Shown here: piece by piece, positions 33,600 to 42,296 of the stretch
How positions within the stretch are numbered: the stretch's first letter is position 1
How the letters are laid out: every line of letters starts with the position of its first letter
Source of the DNA: Niastella soli
GTDB lineage: Bacteria; Bacteroidota; Bacteroidia; Chitinophagales; Chitinophagaceae
Assembly (NCBI RefSeq): GCF_017742245.1
Contig: NZ_JAGHKO010000004.1
Span: forward strand, 496,001-560,000
Reading direction: 5' to 3'
Length of the DNA: 64,000 bases
Program-made: the position numbers and the translations under genes
Notes under the pieces: model-generated
Seen by the model: the letters and a program-made list of their open reading frames with translations, nothing else
The model's database searches: none
Told to the model about the DNA's origin: nothing

Positions 33600-33640
33600 G
33601 AAAATCCTGATATTGCCGTTTTAAACCCAATCCGTATTAT

Positions 33641-34210
33641 ATGAAAACTTCCCCTTTTTGGATCAACCTTATTATGTATGGACCATATATTTTATTACTG
33701 GTCCTTTTTGTCATCTTCTACTACCGCGCCATCAGGTTCTATGGCATTACAAAGCTGAAGAAATTTACGGTGGTCATGCTGGGCGCTTTTGTAGTGGCAT
33801 TCGCCTTGCGCTATTTCAGGTTTAATTTCTTTGATTGGGTGCCCATCCAGTTTCTGAAAATTGCAGGCAATGAGCCAATCACCAATGTACTGATCCTGTT
33901 AATGATGGTCTTTTTTGTTACCGCCATTGCCAAAATACGTACAGAAAAAAACGCCCGTTTCCTTTCGTTAACCTGGCTGCTCATTGGCTTGTTCAGCCTG
34001 GCCTTTGGCTGTTGGCTTACCTACCTGTATGCACGCTGGGAAGCACCGGTCAAAAAACCTACCGGGCCTTTACAAATAGCTATAGACCTTAACAATGTCC
34101 GAAGCTTCTATTTGACACAGATGATCTATCCTTTTTTGTGGGTGATGGTTTGTGCTGTAAGCCTTTGGAAGATCAAAAAAGAAAAACGCACCTCAATATT
34201 TGCCAGATAG
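33641..34210 (+). CDS. Membrane protein of unknown function (about five TM helices)
   Basis: 189 residues. Hydrophobic segments near 8-27 (NLIMYGPYILLLVLFVIFYY), 43-62, 84-102 (NVLILLMMVFFVTAIAKI), 110-130 (LSLTWLLIGLFSLAFGCWLT) and 158-177 (MIYPFLWVMVCAVSLWKIKK) suggest an inner-membrane protein. I do not recognise the family and see no conserved charged motif in the membrane. It sits 41 bp after nnr and may be co-transcribed, with a gap before the PhnA-like gene. Confidence 0.75.
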   Translation: MKTSPFWINLIMYGPYILLLVLFVIFYYRAIRFYGITKLKKFTVVMLGAFVVAFALRYFRFNFFDWVPIQFLKIAGNEPITNVLILLMMVFFVTAIAKIRTEKNARFLSLTWLLIGLFSLAFGCWLTYLYARWEAPVKKPTGPLQIAIDLNNVRSFYLTQMIYPFLWVMVCAVSLWKIKKEKRTSIFAR

Positions 34211-34287
34211 GGCTTTTAGGCAGGCGCATTTTGCAGGAACCGTTTAGGGTAAAAATATTACATTCGCCGCCAATTTAAACCCGTATT

Positions 34288-34872
34288 ATGAAACTGGAAG
34301 AGCAATTAAAGCAAAGAAGCGGCAACCAATGTGAATTATGCAAATCAGGCGGTCCGTTAAAAATATATGAGGTAACACCCCAGCCCCGGAGCAACGCAGA
34401 TGATACGATCCTCATTTGTGAGACCTGTCATGCGCAGATTGAAAAGAAAGCAGAACTGAATAACAAACACTGGGCTTTTTTATCAGAAACAATGTGGAGT
34501 GAGATACCAGGTATACAGGTTGTCTCCTGGCGGATGCTGAATCGCCTGAAACGGGAAAGCTGGGCAATGGAAAGCCTGGAGATGATGTACCTGGATGAGG
34601 ACATGCTGGCCTGGGCCAAAGCTACCGGCGATCATGACAACGACGACGCTGTTGAATTACACAAAGACAGTAACGGCAATCTGCTACAAAATGGCGACAC
34701 AGTGATCCTGACAAAATCGCTGGACGTAAAAGGCTCTACATTAAATGCAAAAATGGGGACGGTAGTAAAAAACATTCGCCTGGTAGAGAACAATACGGAA
34801 CAGATTGAAGGTAAAATAGAAGGCCAGGTAATAGTGATACTTACCAAATACGTAAGAAAGCAAAACGCTTAA
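34288..34872 (+). CDS. PhnA-domain protein
   Basis: 194 residues. The N-terminus holds a zinc-ribbon-like pair, NQCELCKSG and ICETCHAQI. The C-terminal 65 residues match the PhnA domain (VELHKDSNGNLLQNGDTVIL, TKSLDVKGSTLNAKMGTVVK, EGQVIVILTKYVRKQ). Despite the name, most such proteins are not phosphonoacetate hydrolases and the function is unknown. Cytosolic. It is followed after 36 bp by a GNAT acetyltransferase on the same strand. Confidence 0.88.
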   Translation: MKLEEQLKQRSGNQCELCKSGGPLKIYEVTPQPRSNADDTILICETCHAQIEKKAELNNKHWAFLSETMWSEIPGIQVVSWRMLNRLKRESWAMESLEMMYLDEDMLAWAKATGDHDNDDAVELHKDSNGNLLQNGDTVILTKSLDVKGSTLNAKMGTVVKNIRLVENNTEQIEGKIEGQVIVILTKYVRKQNA

Positions 34873-34908
34873 AACCTCTGGTCGGCCGCAAAATCATTAC
34901 ATTGCGAG

Positions 34909-35604
34909 ATGCATCACAGTGATCCATTTTCAACACTTGATAACCCTGCCTGGTGGGCGCTCACCAGCATGCAGCAACAGTTTGCTACCGGACCACAAAA
35001 CGCAAAACGATACCAACGCGGTGTGCTGCCTTTTGCTGCGCTTGAAACAGCAACAACGGAGAATTTGCTCACCCTGCACACGCTGTTTGAACCGGGTGAG
35101 CTCTTTTATCTGATTGGTGAGCTGCCGCCATTGCCGCCAGGCGTTCAGTTATTGAAAGAACTTCCCTGTGTGCAAATGGTCCTGCAAGAAGCAACGGCCC
35201 TGCCTGCCGGCACGGAGCCTATTACCCCACTCAACGCATCGCACAGCGATGACATGCTCCACCTCATCAACAAAGTGCAGCCGGGGTATTATGAAAAAGA
35301 CACAAGACGCCTGGGCAATTATGCTGGAATCTGGCAGGGCAATGAACTGGTAGCTATTGCGGGCGAACGAATGCGGCTCGATCACTTAACAGAAATAAGT
35401 GCTATTTGTACCGATCCGGCTTATACCGGTCGAAAATATGCCCAGTACCTGATTGCCCATCTTTGCAACGCTAACCTGCAAATGGGCAATACCCCATTTC
35501 TGCATGTATTAGAAACAAATGAACGGGCCATCAGACTGTATGAATACCTTGGGTTCACCACCAGAAGAACGATCAGCTTCTGGCAGCTCGTGAGTAGTTT
35601 GTGA
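34909..35604 (+). CDS. GNAT-family N-acetyltransferase (FR47-like)
   Basis: 231 residues. The C-terminal 110 residues form the GNAT core: acetyl-CoA loop region TDPAYTGRKYAQYLIAHLCN, which corresponds to the R/Q-x-x-G-x-G/A motif, and LHVLETNERAIRLYEYLGFT, the typical ending. The N-terminal half is less conserved, as in FR47-like members. Substrate unknown. The gene's 3' end runs into the 7-bp repeat array beginning at 35590, so the repeat encodes or touches its last residues. Confidence 0.9.
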   Translation: MHHSDPFSTLDNPAWWALTSMQQQFATGPQNAKRYQRGVLPFAALETATTENLLTLHTLFEPGELFYLIGELPPLPPGVQLLKELPCVQMVLQEATALPAGTEPITPLNASHSDDMLHLINKVQPGYYEKDTRRLGNYAGIWQGNELVAIAGERMRLDHLTEISAICTDPAYTGRKYAQYLIAHLCNANLQMGNTPFLHVLETNERAIRLYEYLGFTTRRTISFWQLVSSL

Positions 35605-35698
35605 GTTTGTAAGTTGTGAGTTGTGAGTTGTGAGGGGGTTCGCGAATATTCAGATGTCCGAAAAATCGGGAACCTACTCACCACTGACCACTCACAAC
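35590..35698. repeat. Converging GTGAGTT-type heptanucleotide arrays
   Basis: GTGAGTA (35590), GTGAGTT (35601, 35616, 35623) and GTGAGGG (35630) make a near-perfect 7-bp array with one 8-bp unit (TGTAAGTT, 35608). From about 35672 to 35700 the reverse strand reads GTCAGTT GTGAGTG GTCAGTG GTGAGTA, the same kind of array inverted. The arms could pair across a loop of about 35 nt. It covers the spacer between the GNAT gene and the truncated molybdopterin-domain gene. Confidence 0.8.
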
Positions 35699-35722
35699 TG
35701 ACTCATTAATCCTTGGCAAACT

Positions 35723-36139
35723 TTATAATAAATTCCACTGGCCCTTGCCTTCGGGTAAGGGTTTATTATCGGCCTGGGTGGCCAGGATGATGGTCTTTTT
35801 AGAAAGCGCGGTATCCATTTCAGCCAGGGCAAACAACACCTGATAGCCATCGGCACATTTCACCAACACATACTTAGTGAGGTTTTCACCATGTAATTGT
35901 TTACCGGTAGTAACCCCTGCACTGTTCAGGATATCCAGTACCGGCACCCCGGTATAACTATGGTCTTTACCATCTTTATCGGAAAGCGTAACGGATACTT
36001 TGTTCATTTTAGCAATGTCAGCTTCATACAGTTTCAACGTCTTGCTCACTTCACCTGATACCTGTACATAGGCCTGCGCGGTGGCAACATAGCCCATACA
36101 TACCAGTAACACCGAGGCAATCAAACTTTTTATAGTCAT
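35723..36139 (-). CDS. Molybdopterin-domain-like exported protein, probably truncated
   Basis: 138 residues. Signal peptide MTIKSLIASVLLVCMGYVAT AQ-type, then VSGEVSKTLKLYEADIAKMN and VPVLDILNSAGVTTGKQLHG, YVLVKCADGYQVLFALAEMD, typical of the small sulfite-oxidase-like molybdopterin-binding domain. It stops at PLPEGKGQWNLL, where relatives continue with a PGEKKPARxVRQV-type segment of about 25 residues. The missing end abuts the inverted heptad array. The Mo-cofactor Cys of full enzymes is not evident. It lies upstream-adjacent to a ModE-like regulator on the same strand, supporting a molybdate link. Confidence 0.75.
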   Translation of the reverse strand: MTIKSLIASVLLVCMGYVATAQAYVQVSGEVSKTLKLYEADIAKMNKVSVTLSDKDGKDHSYTGVPVLDILNSAGVTTGKQLHGENLTKYVLVKCADGYQVLFALAEMDTALSKKTIILATQADNKPLPEGKGQWNLL

Positions 36140-36207
36140 ACTTATTTGTGGTTACGCACTTGCGTTGCAGCTTATAATCGAACAGCATTTTTCATAACCC
36201 ATTGCCC

Positions 36208-36573
36208 TTATCTAAGCTTCGCAGTTTCCTGCTCCATAAACTTCCGGAATCTTTCCCGTAGTGACATATACCAATCGATCAGTTGTTTGGCTTCTTCAGA
36301 AATAGCAGAACCACCACCCTTTTCACCACCGGTTGCAGTGATCACCAATGGACTGCCCACTATTTCATTCAACCGGTTTACAATTTCCCAGGCTTTTTTA
36401 TACGACATACCCATTTTCTTGGCGGCCTGGTTTATGCTTCCGGTCTCATCAATCAATTGCAACAACTCCACCGGGCCAGGACCAAAAAACCGGGTCCCAT
36501 TACCTTCTAACCATAAACTGCCATTCACCCGGAATTCACCATTTGTCAATATGTCCTTCATTTGATTTTTCAT
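36208..36573 (-). CDS. ModE-like winged-helix regulator (N-terminal domain only)
   Basis: 121 residues: a LysR-type winged HTH (ELLQLIDETGSINQAAKKMG, MSYKKAWEIVNRLNEIVGSP, LVITATGGEKGGGSAISEEA) as in ModE, where SYKxAW is a signature. The molybdate-binding MOP domains of full ModE are absent, as in many Bacteroidota, so it may sense another signal or none. The gene precedes the molybdopterin-domain gene by 68 bp on the same strand. Confidence 0.9.
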   Translation of the reverse strand: MKNQMKDILTNGEFRVNGSLWLEGNGTRFFGPGPVELLQLIDETGSINQAAKKMGMSYKKAWEIVNRLNEIVGSPLVITATGGEKGGGSAISEEAKQLIDWYMSLRERFRKFMEQETAKLR

Positions 36574-36755
36574 GATGCAATAATAATTATTCTAATGTAA
36601 CCCTTCCTTGAATGCAAAAAAAACATTATTCCTAAAAATAAACTCCCCAGATACCCCTAACTGTTATTAACAACAGAACATTTCGTCCTTTTCCCTTTGA
36701 ACAATCATTTTATTCTTTCTATTTTGGCGGCATTATCATAAACCCAACTCTTACT

Positions 36756-38612
36756 ATGAAGTCCATTCGAACGACCCTATGTTTATTATTACTATCTGGC
36801 CTAACTTATGCGCAGGTACAACCTGAATTTGAATTTCAGTTAGGCACCACTGTTACAAAGATCAAATGGATGCAGCAAACCAATACCGGTTCCCTGGTAG
36901 CTGCAACCGACCTGAGCCTTGCCGGTATTGACCCCAAAACAAAGAAAATTACCTGGGAAATTAAAGAACTGGGTAGTGCTTCTGAAGACAAATTTGAGAA
37001 TATTTCCGGCACCCCTTATTTTATGGTGGAAACAGCCAAGTCACTGGGATTAGGCAAACCACAAACCAGCATCATTGAAGCTGAAACCGGTAAGATCATT
37101 TTCAACAGCAATGATGCCGACATGAAGATCTCTGGCAAAAGGCCTTTATACCACCTGGGCGCATTGCTCATTGAAGGCACCCGTAACAAACGCAGCTTTA
37201 TCGCCCTGCTCGATTTTGCTACCGGTAAAGAAAGATGGTCAAAAGATATAGGCGCCGCCAAATCAGGTCTTGGTGCGTTGTTAAATACAAGAAGCATTTT
37301 CACTGTTCCCCCGATGGTCGATAAAAACAAGAACCTGGTGATCATTGATAAAAACAATGTGATCTGCTTGAATGGTACCGATGGCAGTGACGTATGGAAA
37401 AAGGAATTCAAGGAAAAAATTGAAGACGCCATGCTTACGTACGACAGATCAAAACTGTTTGTAACCTATGAGAACCGTGTTGATCTGCTGGCTACTGAAA
37501 CCGGCGTTAGCGCTTATGGCGAAAAGCTGTTAAAGCTGAATGGAAAATGTAATGGCCTGGCCCCTTATGATAAAAAAAGCTATATCATCAAACATTCAGA
37601 AGGTGTAAACATCATTGATGCTGAAACCGGCCAACTCCGCTGGCAAAAGGAAAGCTCACTGGATAACATCAATGATATCCGTTTAACAGAGCACGGCATT
37701 CTGGCTATTAACAATGAAGAAAAGGCAACCAAATTTTACCTGGTAAACAACGAGGGTAAAAAAGTTTGGAAGTTTGAATTAAGCAGCCCCGCTGTGATCA
37801 TTGAGCCTACAGAAAAAGGTATCTTATATTTTACCGAATCAAGGGCGAACCTGGTAGAATATGAAAAAGGAAAAGAACTGTGGAAAAGAGATATCAAGAT
37901 CCGTAAACGTCCGGCCTTTGGTTTTGACGATGCAAGAAACCGCCTGTTGGTGTATAGCGATGACAAATTGAATGCATTCAGTCTGGCCGATGGTAATATG
38001 ACTGTATTAACAGAATCCCTTCCATTAAAAGATTATGATGAAGAAAGGGAACTGGCTACCATTGAAGTAAGAAAAAGCGGTTATTTCATCAACTCCTTAC
38101 AAAATACTTCTCTGGTTGACTTTGAAGGCAAAGTGATCTTCAATCACAACTATAGAGAAGCCGGTTTAAGTAAAGGCGTTCGTGCCTTAATGAAAGGCGC
38201 GGCCGTTGCTGCCACCGTATATTCAGGAGTTAAAACACTACAATCAGTACGTGTTCGCCCTGCTACAGATGAAAAAGGCAATCTGGTTAACGAAATATAT
38301 GTAGATGAAAACACGTCTACATACAAATCAGCTGTTGCCGGCAATGATGCGGCAGGCGCTTTGTTTGCCATGGCAAGCCAACGTTTCAATGCCACAAAAG
38401 CCACAAAAGATGCCATATTCATTTTAACCAAATTTGAAGAATCTGGCATCAATGGACTGGTAAAAATTGATAAAGACTCAGGAAAAGACCTGGTAAAAAT
38501 CCCATTCGGCGATAAAGACCCTGCTTATATAGTTGACGAAGCAGAAAACAAACTGTATGTTGTTATTAAAGACAAATTCTTACAGGGTTATGATCTGAAC
38601 GTAAACAAATAA
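36756..38612 (+). CDS. PQQ-like beta-propeller exported protein
   Basis: 618 residues with signal peptide MKSIRTTLCLLLLSGLTYAQ. The body is a series of WD40/PQQ-like blades with the repeated pattern ALLDFATGKERWSKDIGAAK, LNGTDGSDVWKKEFKEKIED, IDAETGQLRWQKESSLDNIN and KELWKRDIKIRKRPAF. The tail (about 455-540) is different and includes a helical, Ala-rich stretch (GVRALMKGAAVAATVYSGVK). Such proteins are scaffolds in the envelope, sometimes dehydrogenases, but no catalytic PQQ motif is visible. It stands alone with its own terminator. Confidence 0.85.
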   Translation: MKSIRTTLCLLLLSGLTYAQVQPEFEFQLGTTVTKIKWMQQTNTGSLVAATDLSLAGIDPKTKKITWEIKELGSASEDKFENISGTPYFMVETAKSLGLGKPQTSIIEAETGKIIFNSNDADMKISGKRPLYHLGALLIEGTRNKRSFIALLDFATGKERWSKDIGAAKSGLGALLNTRSIFTVPPMVDKNKNLVIIDKNNVICLNGTDGSDVWKKEFKEKIEDAMLTYDRSKLFVTYENRVDLLATETGVSAYGEKLLKLNGKCNGLAPYDKKSYIIKHSEGVNIIDAETGQLRWQKESSLDNINDIRLTEHGILAINNEEKATKFYLVNNEGKKVWKFELSSPAVIIEPTEKGILYFTESRANLVEYEKGKELWKRDIKIRKRPAFGFDDARNRLLVYSDDKLNAFSLADGNMTVLTESLPLKDYDEERELATIEVRKSGYFINSLQNTSLVDFEGKVIFNHNYREAGLSKGVRALMKGAAVAATVYSGVKTLQSVRVRPATDEKGNLVNEIYVDENTSTYKSAVAGNDAAGALFAMASQRFNATKATKDAIFILTKFEESGINGLVKIDKDSGKDLVKIPFGDKDPAYIVDEAENKLYVVIKDKFLQGYDLNVNK

Positions 38613-38632
38613 TAAGCTTCCGTAATTTTTAT

Positions 38633-38672
38633 AAAAGAAAAGCTGTTCACTAACCGGGACAGCTTTTCTTTT
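38633..38672 (+). terminator. Terminator of the beta-propeller gene
   Basis: AAAAGAAAAGCTGT (38633-38646) pairs with ACAGCTTTTCTTTT (38659-38672) with a 12-nt loop, ending in a T-rich run. Confidence 0.88.
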
Positions 38673-38812
38673 ATTCTGCCTGTCTTGAACTAAATGCACC
38701 CTGGTAAAAGGGTATTCATTAAAAAAATAGGTGATTTACTATATATTTAAATTAGAAATGCATTAACTTATAAGCTTAACCCGTTATACATACTTAAATC
38801 AATTCCCGTTTG

Positions 38813-40699
38813 ATGGATACGAGTATGCCAGCAATAAACAACCGTTCCGAAGATGTCATTTTAGTGTCGATTGAAAAGAAATCAGGTGTAATAAATGGCA
38901 TCTGGCCAAAGGAAGCCAGGCTGCATGGAGTGGCTGGAAAACGATGTATAGGTAAAAAGATCCTGTCCTTTCTGATACCCGCATCAAAAGCTGTCTTTAA
39001 AAACGCCGTCTCAAAAAAGAACAAACAGCCAGCCGGCATTCTCCAGCTCGAATTCTGCTCAAAAAAATTACCCGACGCAACATACGATTGTTCTATCTGG
39101 AACGTTCGCAAACAACCGTTAGTGTTGATGATACATAGAAGTGCATCCCAATCATCCCAATCATCCCAGAAATCCCAGTCACATATGCCGCAACCTGACG
39201 AGCTGATAGCATGGGAGAAAGCAGAAAAACTGGTACTAGCTGCCGAAAACAAGTTCAAACGGATCCTTGAAAAAATGACCACCCCTATTGCGGTATATGA
39301 AGTACATGAACCCAAACGGTTCGTATTCATCAATCCAAAATTTACCGAATGGTTTGGTTACACTATAGAAGATATTCCCACTATTGATCGTTGGGGACAG
39401 CAAGCCTATCGCGATGAAGTTCATTTCCGAACACTACAAAAAGGTTGGCAGGCCGAATTGAAACTGGTCTATCATGGAGAAAAATACGAATCCCGCCCCT
39501 TTGAATCGAAAGTGTATTGTAAAGACGGGACTATAAAGGAACTGGAATTTACCTTTACTACAGATGAGAACCTGGTGTTTGTAAATTTTAATGACATTAC
39601 TGAAAGGAACAGCTTTTTAAGGGCCCTGCATGAGAATGAAAAGAAATTCAGGGATATTTCCGAACAATTGCCCATTCCCATTTGTGTATTTAGTGATGCC
39701 GGCGAAACCAAGTTCGTGAACAATGCCTTTGTTGATACGTTTGGCTACACCCGGGACGATATTCCAACCCATAAAGAATGGCTGAACAAAGCCTACCCCA
39801 ATGAAAATTATCGCAATGTGGTAAATGCAGCCCGTGAAAATGCGATCAGTCGCCCCAACCACAAAACAAGATCTACCTTAATTTGCCAGTTTGAAGTAAA
39901 CTGCAAGGATGGTTCAAAAAAACACATAGAATTCTCCGCTTCCAAAGGCAACAAGAATCTCTATTTGGTAGCCAATGATATTACCGGCAAGGTAAAAGCC
40001 GAACAGGAGCTGAAACAATCGCACCGGCAACTCCGGGAACTCTCCTCCTACCTCGAAAACATCAGGGAGGAAGAACGGAAACATATTTCCCGCGAAATAC
40101 ATGATGAGTTGGGCCAACAATTGACGCTGTTAAAACTCGATCTGTTACAAATGAGCAAAAAGCTGCCTCCTGAAGCAAAAGAAATGATTGAGAAAATGAG
40201 GCAGGCGGATCTTTTACTCGCAGAAACCATGCGATCGGTACGTAAAATAGCTACCCAGTTAAGACCCAGCATACTCGATAACCTGGGACTGGTAAGTGCG
40301 TTGGAATGGCAAAGCCGGGAATTTGAAAAGAACTTTGGTATCCGCTGCATTTTTGAAAGCCTGTTGTATGAACCACAATTCACTACAAAGCAATCAAATG
40401 CATTGTTCCGTATTTATCAGGAAGCGCTGACCAATATTGCCCGTCATGCCAGCGCCACCCAGGTAGACGCCGTATTGTCGATGGAAGAGAACAGGATTGT
40501 GCTGGAGATCCGCGACAATGGCAAAGGATTTAACCCGAATGATATGGCCCACAAAAAAACGCTTGGTTTGAAGGGTATGCAGGAAAGGGCTTTGATGATA
40601 GACGGAGATTTTCATATTGATAGTACTCCCGGAAAAGGGACCTATATCCAAATATCCATTCCTATACTAATCACAAACCACGAAATCAGTCAACAGTGA
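38813..40699 (+). CDS. PAS-domain sensor histidine kinase (HisKA_3 type)
   Basis: 628 residues from ATG 38813 (TTG 38810 is possible). No transmembrane segment is visible, so it is cytosolic. An N-terminal unassigned part (1-140) ends in a Ser/Gln-rich linker. PAS domains lie at about 150-270 and 280-400 (FVFINPKFTEWFGYTIEDIP; TKFVNNAFVDTFGYTRDDIP). The NarX-like dimerisation/phosphoacceptor box is EERKHISREIHDELGQQLTL, and the HATPase domain has EIRDNGKGFNPND and GLKGMQERALMI. The stop overlaps the start of the partner LuxR-type regulator by 4 bp, so they form one two-component pair. Confidence 0.95.
   Translation: MDTSMPAINNRSEDVILVSIEKKSGVINGIWPKEARLHGVAGKRCIGKKILSFLIPASKAVFKNAVSKKNKQPAGILQLEFCSKKLPDATYDCSIWNVRKQPLVLMIHRSASQSSQSSQKSQSHMPQPDELIAWEKAEKLVLAAENKFKRILEKMTTPIAVYEVHEPKRFVFINPKFTEWFGYTIEDIPTIDRWGQQAYRDEVHFRTLQKGWQAELKLVYHGEKYESRPFESKVYCKDGTIKELEFTFTTDENLVFVNFNDITERNSFLRALHENEKKFRDISEQLPIPICVFSDAGETKFVNNAFVDTFGYTRDDIPTHKEWLNKAYPNENYRNVVNAARENAISRPNHKTRSTLICQFEVNCKDGSKKHIEFSASKGNKNLYLVANDITGKVKAEQELKQSHRQLRELSSYLENIREEERKHISREIHDELGQQLTLLKLDLLQMSKKLPPEAKEMIEKMRQADLLLAETMRSVRKIATQLRPSILDNLGLVSALEWQSREFEKNFGIRCIFESLLYEPQFTTKQSNALFRIYQEALTNIARHASATQVDAVLSMEENRIVLEIRDNGKGFNPNDMAHKKTLGLKGMQERALMIDGDFHIDSTPGKGTYIQISIPILITNHEISQQ
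39145..39180 (+). repeat. In-frame 9-bp tandem repeat in the kinase linker
   Basis: Four units, ATCCCAATC twice, ATCCCAGAA and ATCCCAGTC, encode a Ser-Gln rich linker (SQSSQSSQKSQS) just before the PAS domains. Nine bases keep the frame, so copy number could vary without loss of function. Confidence 0.8.
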
Positions 40700-41325
40700 G
40701 CAAATTTTTAATAGCCGATGACCATAGCCTTATCCGCAAAGGCCTGAGCACCTTGTTACGGGAAGAATTTCCCGGTGCCGAAGTATGCGAAGTGATCGAT
40801 TCTTCTGCCCTGATCAAAGAGGCTGTAGCCCAAAAATGGGACCTGATCATTTCAGATATTTCCATGCCCGGACGCAACATCCTGGAAACACTTCGACAGT
40901 TGAAAAAAATGCTGCCAAATACCCCCGTATTGATCTTGAGTGTACATCCCGAAGACCAGTATGTGGTGCGGGCGCTGAAAGCAGGCGCATCCGGTTATCT
41001 TAATAAAGAAAGCCATCCCGATGAATTATTGAAAGCCGTTCGGCAGCTGATGCTGGGAAAAAAATATGTGAGTGCCGAAGGAGCAGAAAAATTAGCCGCA
41101 TCGTTTGGCGATGATCCCAACCAGCTGCCGCATGAAAAGCTGTCTGAGCGGGAATTCGATGTACTGAAACGGCTGGCTTCCGGGAAAACTGTTTCCGAAA
41201 TTGCCACTTCACTTTCCTTAAGTGTAAACACCATCAGCACCTACCGGTCGCGCATACTTGAAAAAATGAGTATGCAGAACAATGCTGAATTAACTCTCTA
41301 TGCTGTAGAAAATAAGTTGATCTAA
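40696..41325 (+). CDS. LuxR/NarL-family response regulator
   Basis: 209 residues from a GTG that overlaps the kinase stop. Receiver domain 1-120: IADDHSLIRKGL, phospho-Asp in LIISDISMPGRN, LILSVHPEDQ with Ser, and the Lys in GYLNKESHPDEL. C-terminal LuxR HTH 145-205: LSEREFDVLKRLASGKTVSE and ISTYRSRILEKMSMQNNAEL. It is the cognate partner of the PAS kinase before it. Targets unknown. Confidence 0.95.
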   Translation: MSKFLIADDHSLIRKGLSTLLREEFPGAEVCEVIDSSALIKEAVAQKWDLIISDISMPGRNILETLRQLKKMLPNTPVLILSVHPEDQYVVRALKAGASGYLNKESHPDELLKAVRQLMLGKKYVSAEGAEKLAASFGDDPNQLPHEKLSEREFDVLKRLASGKTVSEIATSLSLSVNTISTYRSRILEKMSMQNNAELTLYAVENKLI

Positions 41326-41899
41326 AACATAACTCCGGGTTAACCAACCTTGTTGTTTGGGTATCGGTCCATCCTTACAGGATGGTGTCAAAGAACTACC
41401 GTATACGAATACAAAGGTACCCATTACCTTCATGCGAAAGTTCCATCATGGGACGGGCTTCGGAAACCGCTGTGACGGTTTACTTGAAACCGGTGGGACG
41501 AATGGCTATTTCTCCTCGGAAATTTTAATTTTGGTGGGACGGTCCGCGGAAAATGGTGGGACGAATGGTCGAAAATCAGTGATGGTTTTTATTTCCTTCA
41601 CTTTGCCTATACTGATCCTTCTCTTTGCCTCCTCGAAACCTTCGCTTTGCCTATACTGGCCCTTCACTTCACCTCCTCGGGCGCCGAGGTAGCAATGTGG
41701 TACCAAAGTGAAAGAATTAGGGAGTTTGTTAGTTTGTTAACTCAAGAACTAACAAACTAAACAACTTACAAACTTGCTTTTGTAGTACAAACCGCTACAA
41801 ACAGTAATTGTCATCCTTACACAGAAACAACAATTGATCCTATGTACCGGCAACCTGTTATGGCCTACCTTTGCGTTCCAAACAAACAAAACGGCATGA
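41326..41899. repeat. Repeat-rich intergenic region, no credible gene
   Basis: Between the two kinase/regulator pairs. GGTGGGACGAATGG occurs at 41492-41505 and 41555-41568, with a partial copy GGTGGGACGG at 41533-41542. A second family is a 41-bp direct repeat with a 44-bp period, 41595-41635 and 41639-41679 (35 of 41 bases identical), built of CTTTGCCTATACTG and CCTTC blocks. AGTTTGTTAG (41723-41732) and CTAACAAACT (41749-41758) form a hairpin. The open frames here run through the repeats and look spurious. Confidence 0.7.
41866..41873 (+). promoter_or_regulatory. -7 box before the single-domain regulator
   Basis: TACCTTTG matches TAnnTTTG, 26 bp before the ATG at 41900. No good -33 element at 19-21 bp is seen. 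Confidence 0.4.
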
Positions 41900-42289
41900 A
41901 TGAGCAATTCCCTATGTATCCTCTTAATAGATGATTCGGCCTTATTCATTCATCGCATCAAAGAACTGCTTTTAGAACGCTACAACGAGGCCTCCATTGC
42001 GGTAGCCGGCTGCTATGAAGATGGCATAACGATGTTCGCCAGAAAAACGCCACACGTTATTTTCCTTGATATTAACCTGCCAGGCAGGAGTGGGATTGAT
42101 TTGTTGATAAAGATCAGGGGAATTAACAAGCATGTAAAAATTGTCATGCTTACCAATAACGACCCTGGGGAATATTTCGAAACATGCATGCGCCTTGGAG
42201 CTGATTATTATGTAGAGAAGTCTATGGGGTACGACTCCATTACAGGCATAACAGATGAGGCCCTGGAAAGCCTTGTAAAACAAAAGTAA
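41900..42289 (+). CDS. Single-domain response regulator
   Basis: 129 residues, a receiver domain only: ILLIDDSALFIHRI, phospho-Asp in VIFLDINLPGRSG, MLTNNDPGEYFE and Lys in DYYVEKSMGYDS. It has no output domain, so it probably acts through protein contacts or as a phosphate relay (CheY-like). It is 7 bp before a histidine kinase gene and is likely its partner. Confidence 0.93.
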   Translation: MSNSLCILLIDDSALFIHRIKELLLERYNEASIAVAGCYEDGITMFARKTPHVIFLDINLPGRSGIDLLIKIRGINKHVKIVMLTNNDPGEYFETCMRLGADYYVEKSMGYDSITGITDEALESLVKQK

Positions 42290-42296
42290 ACTAGCT

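Noticed and set aside
34288-34872. Phosphonoacetate hydrolase
   Set aside because: The PhnA domain name does not imply this activity, and no phosphonate genes are near.
41357-41692. Forward 111-codon and reverse 66-codon open frames
   Set aside because: Both lie across direct repeats with no start context or similarity; composition unlike the neighbouring genes.
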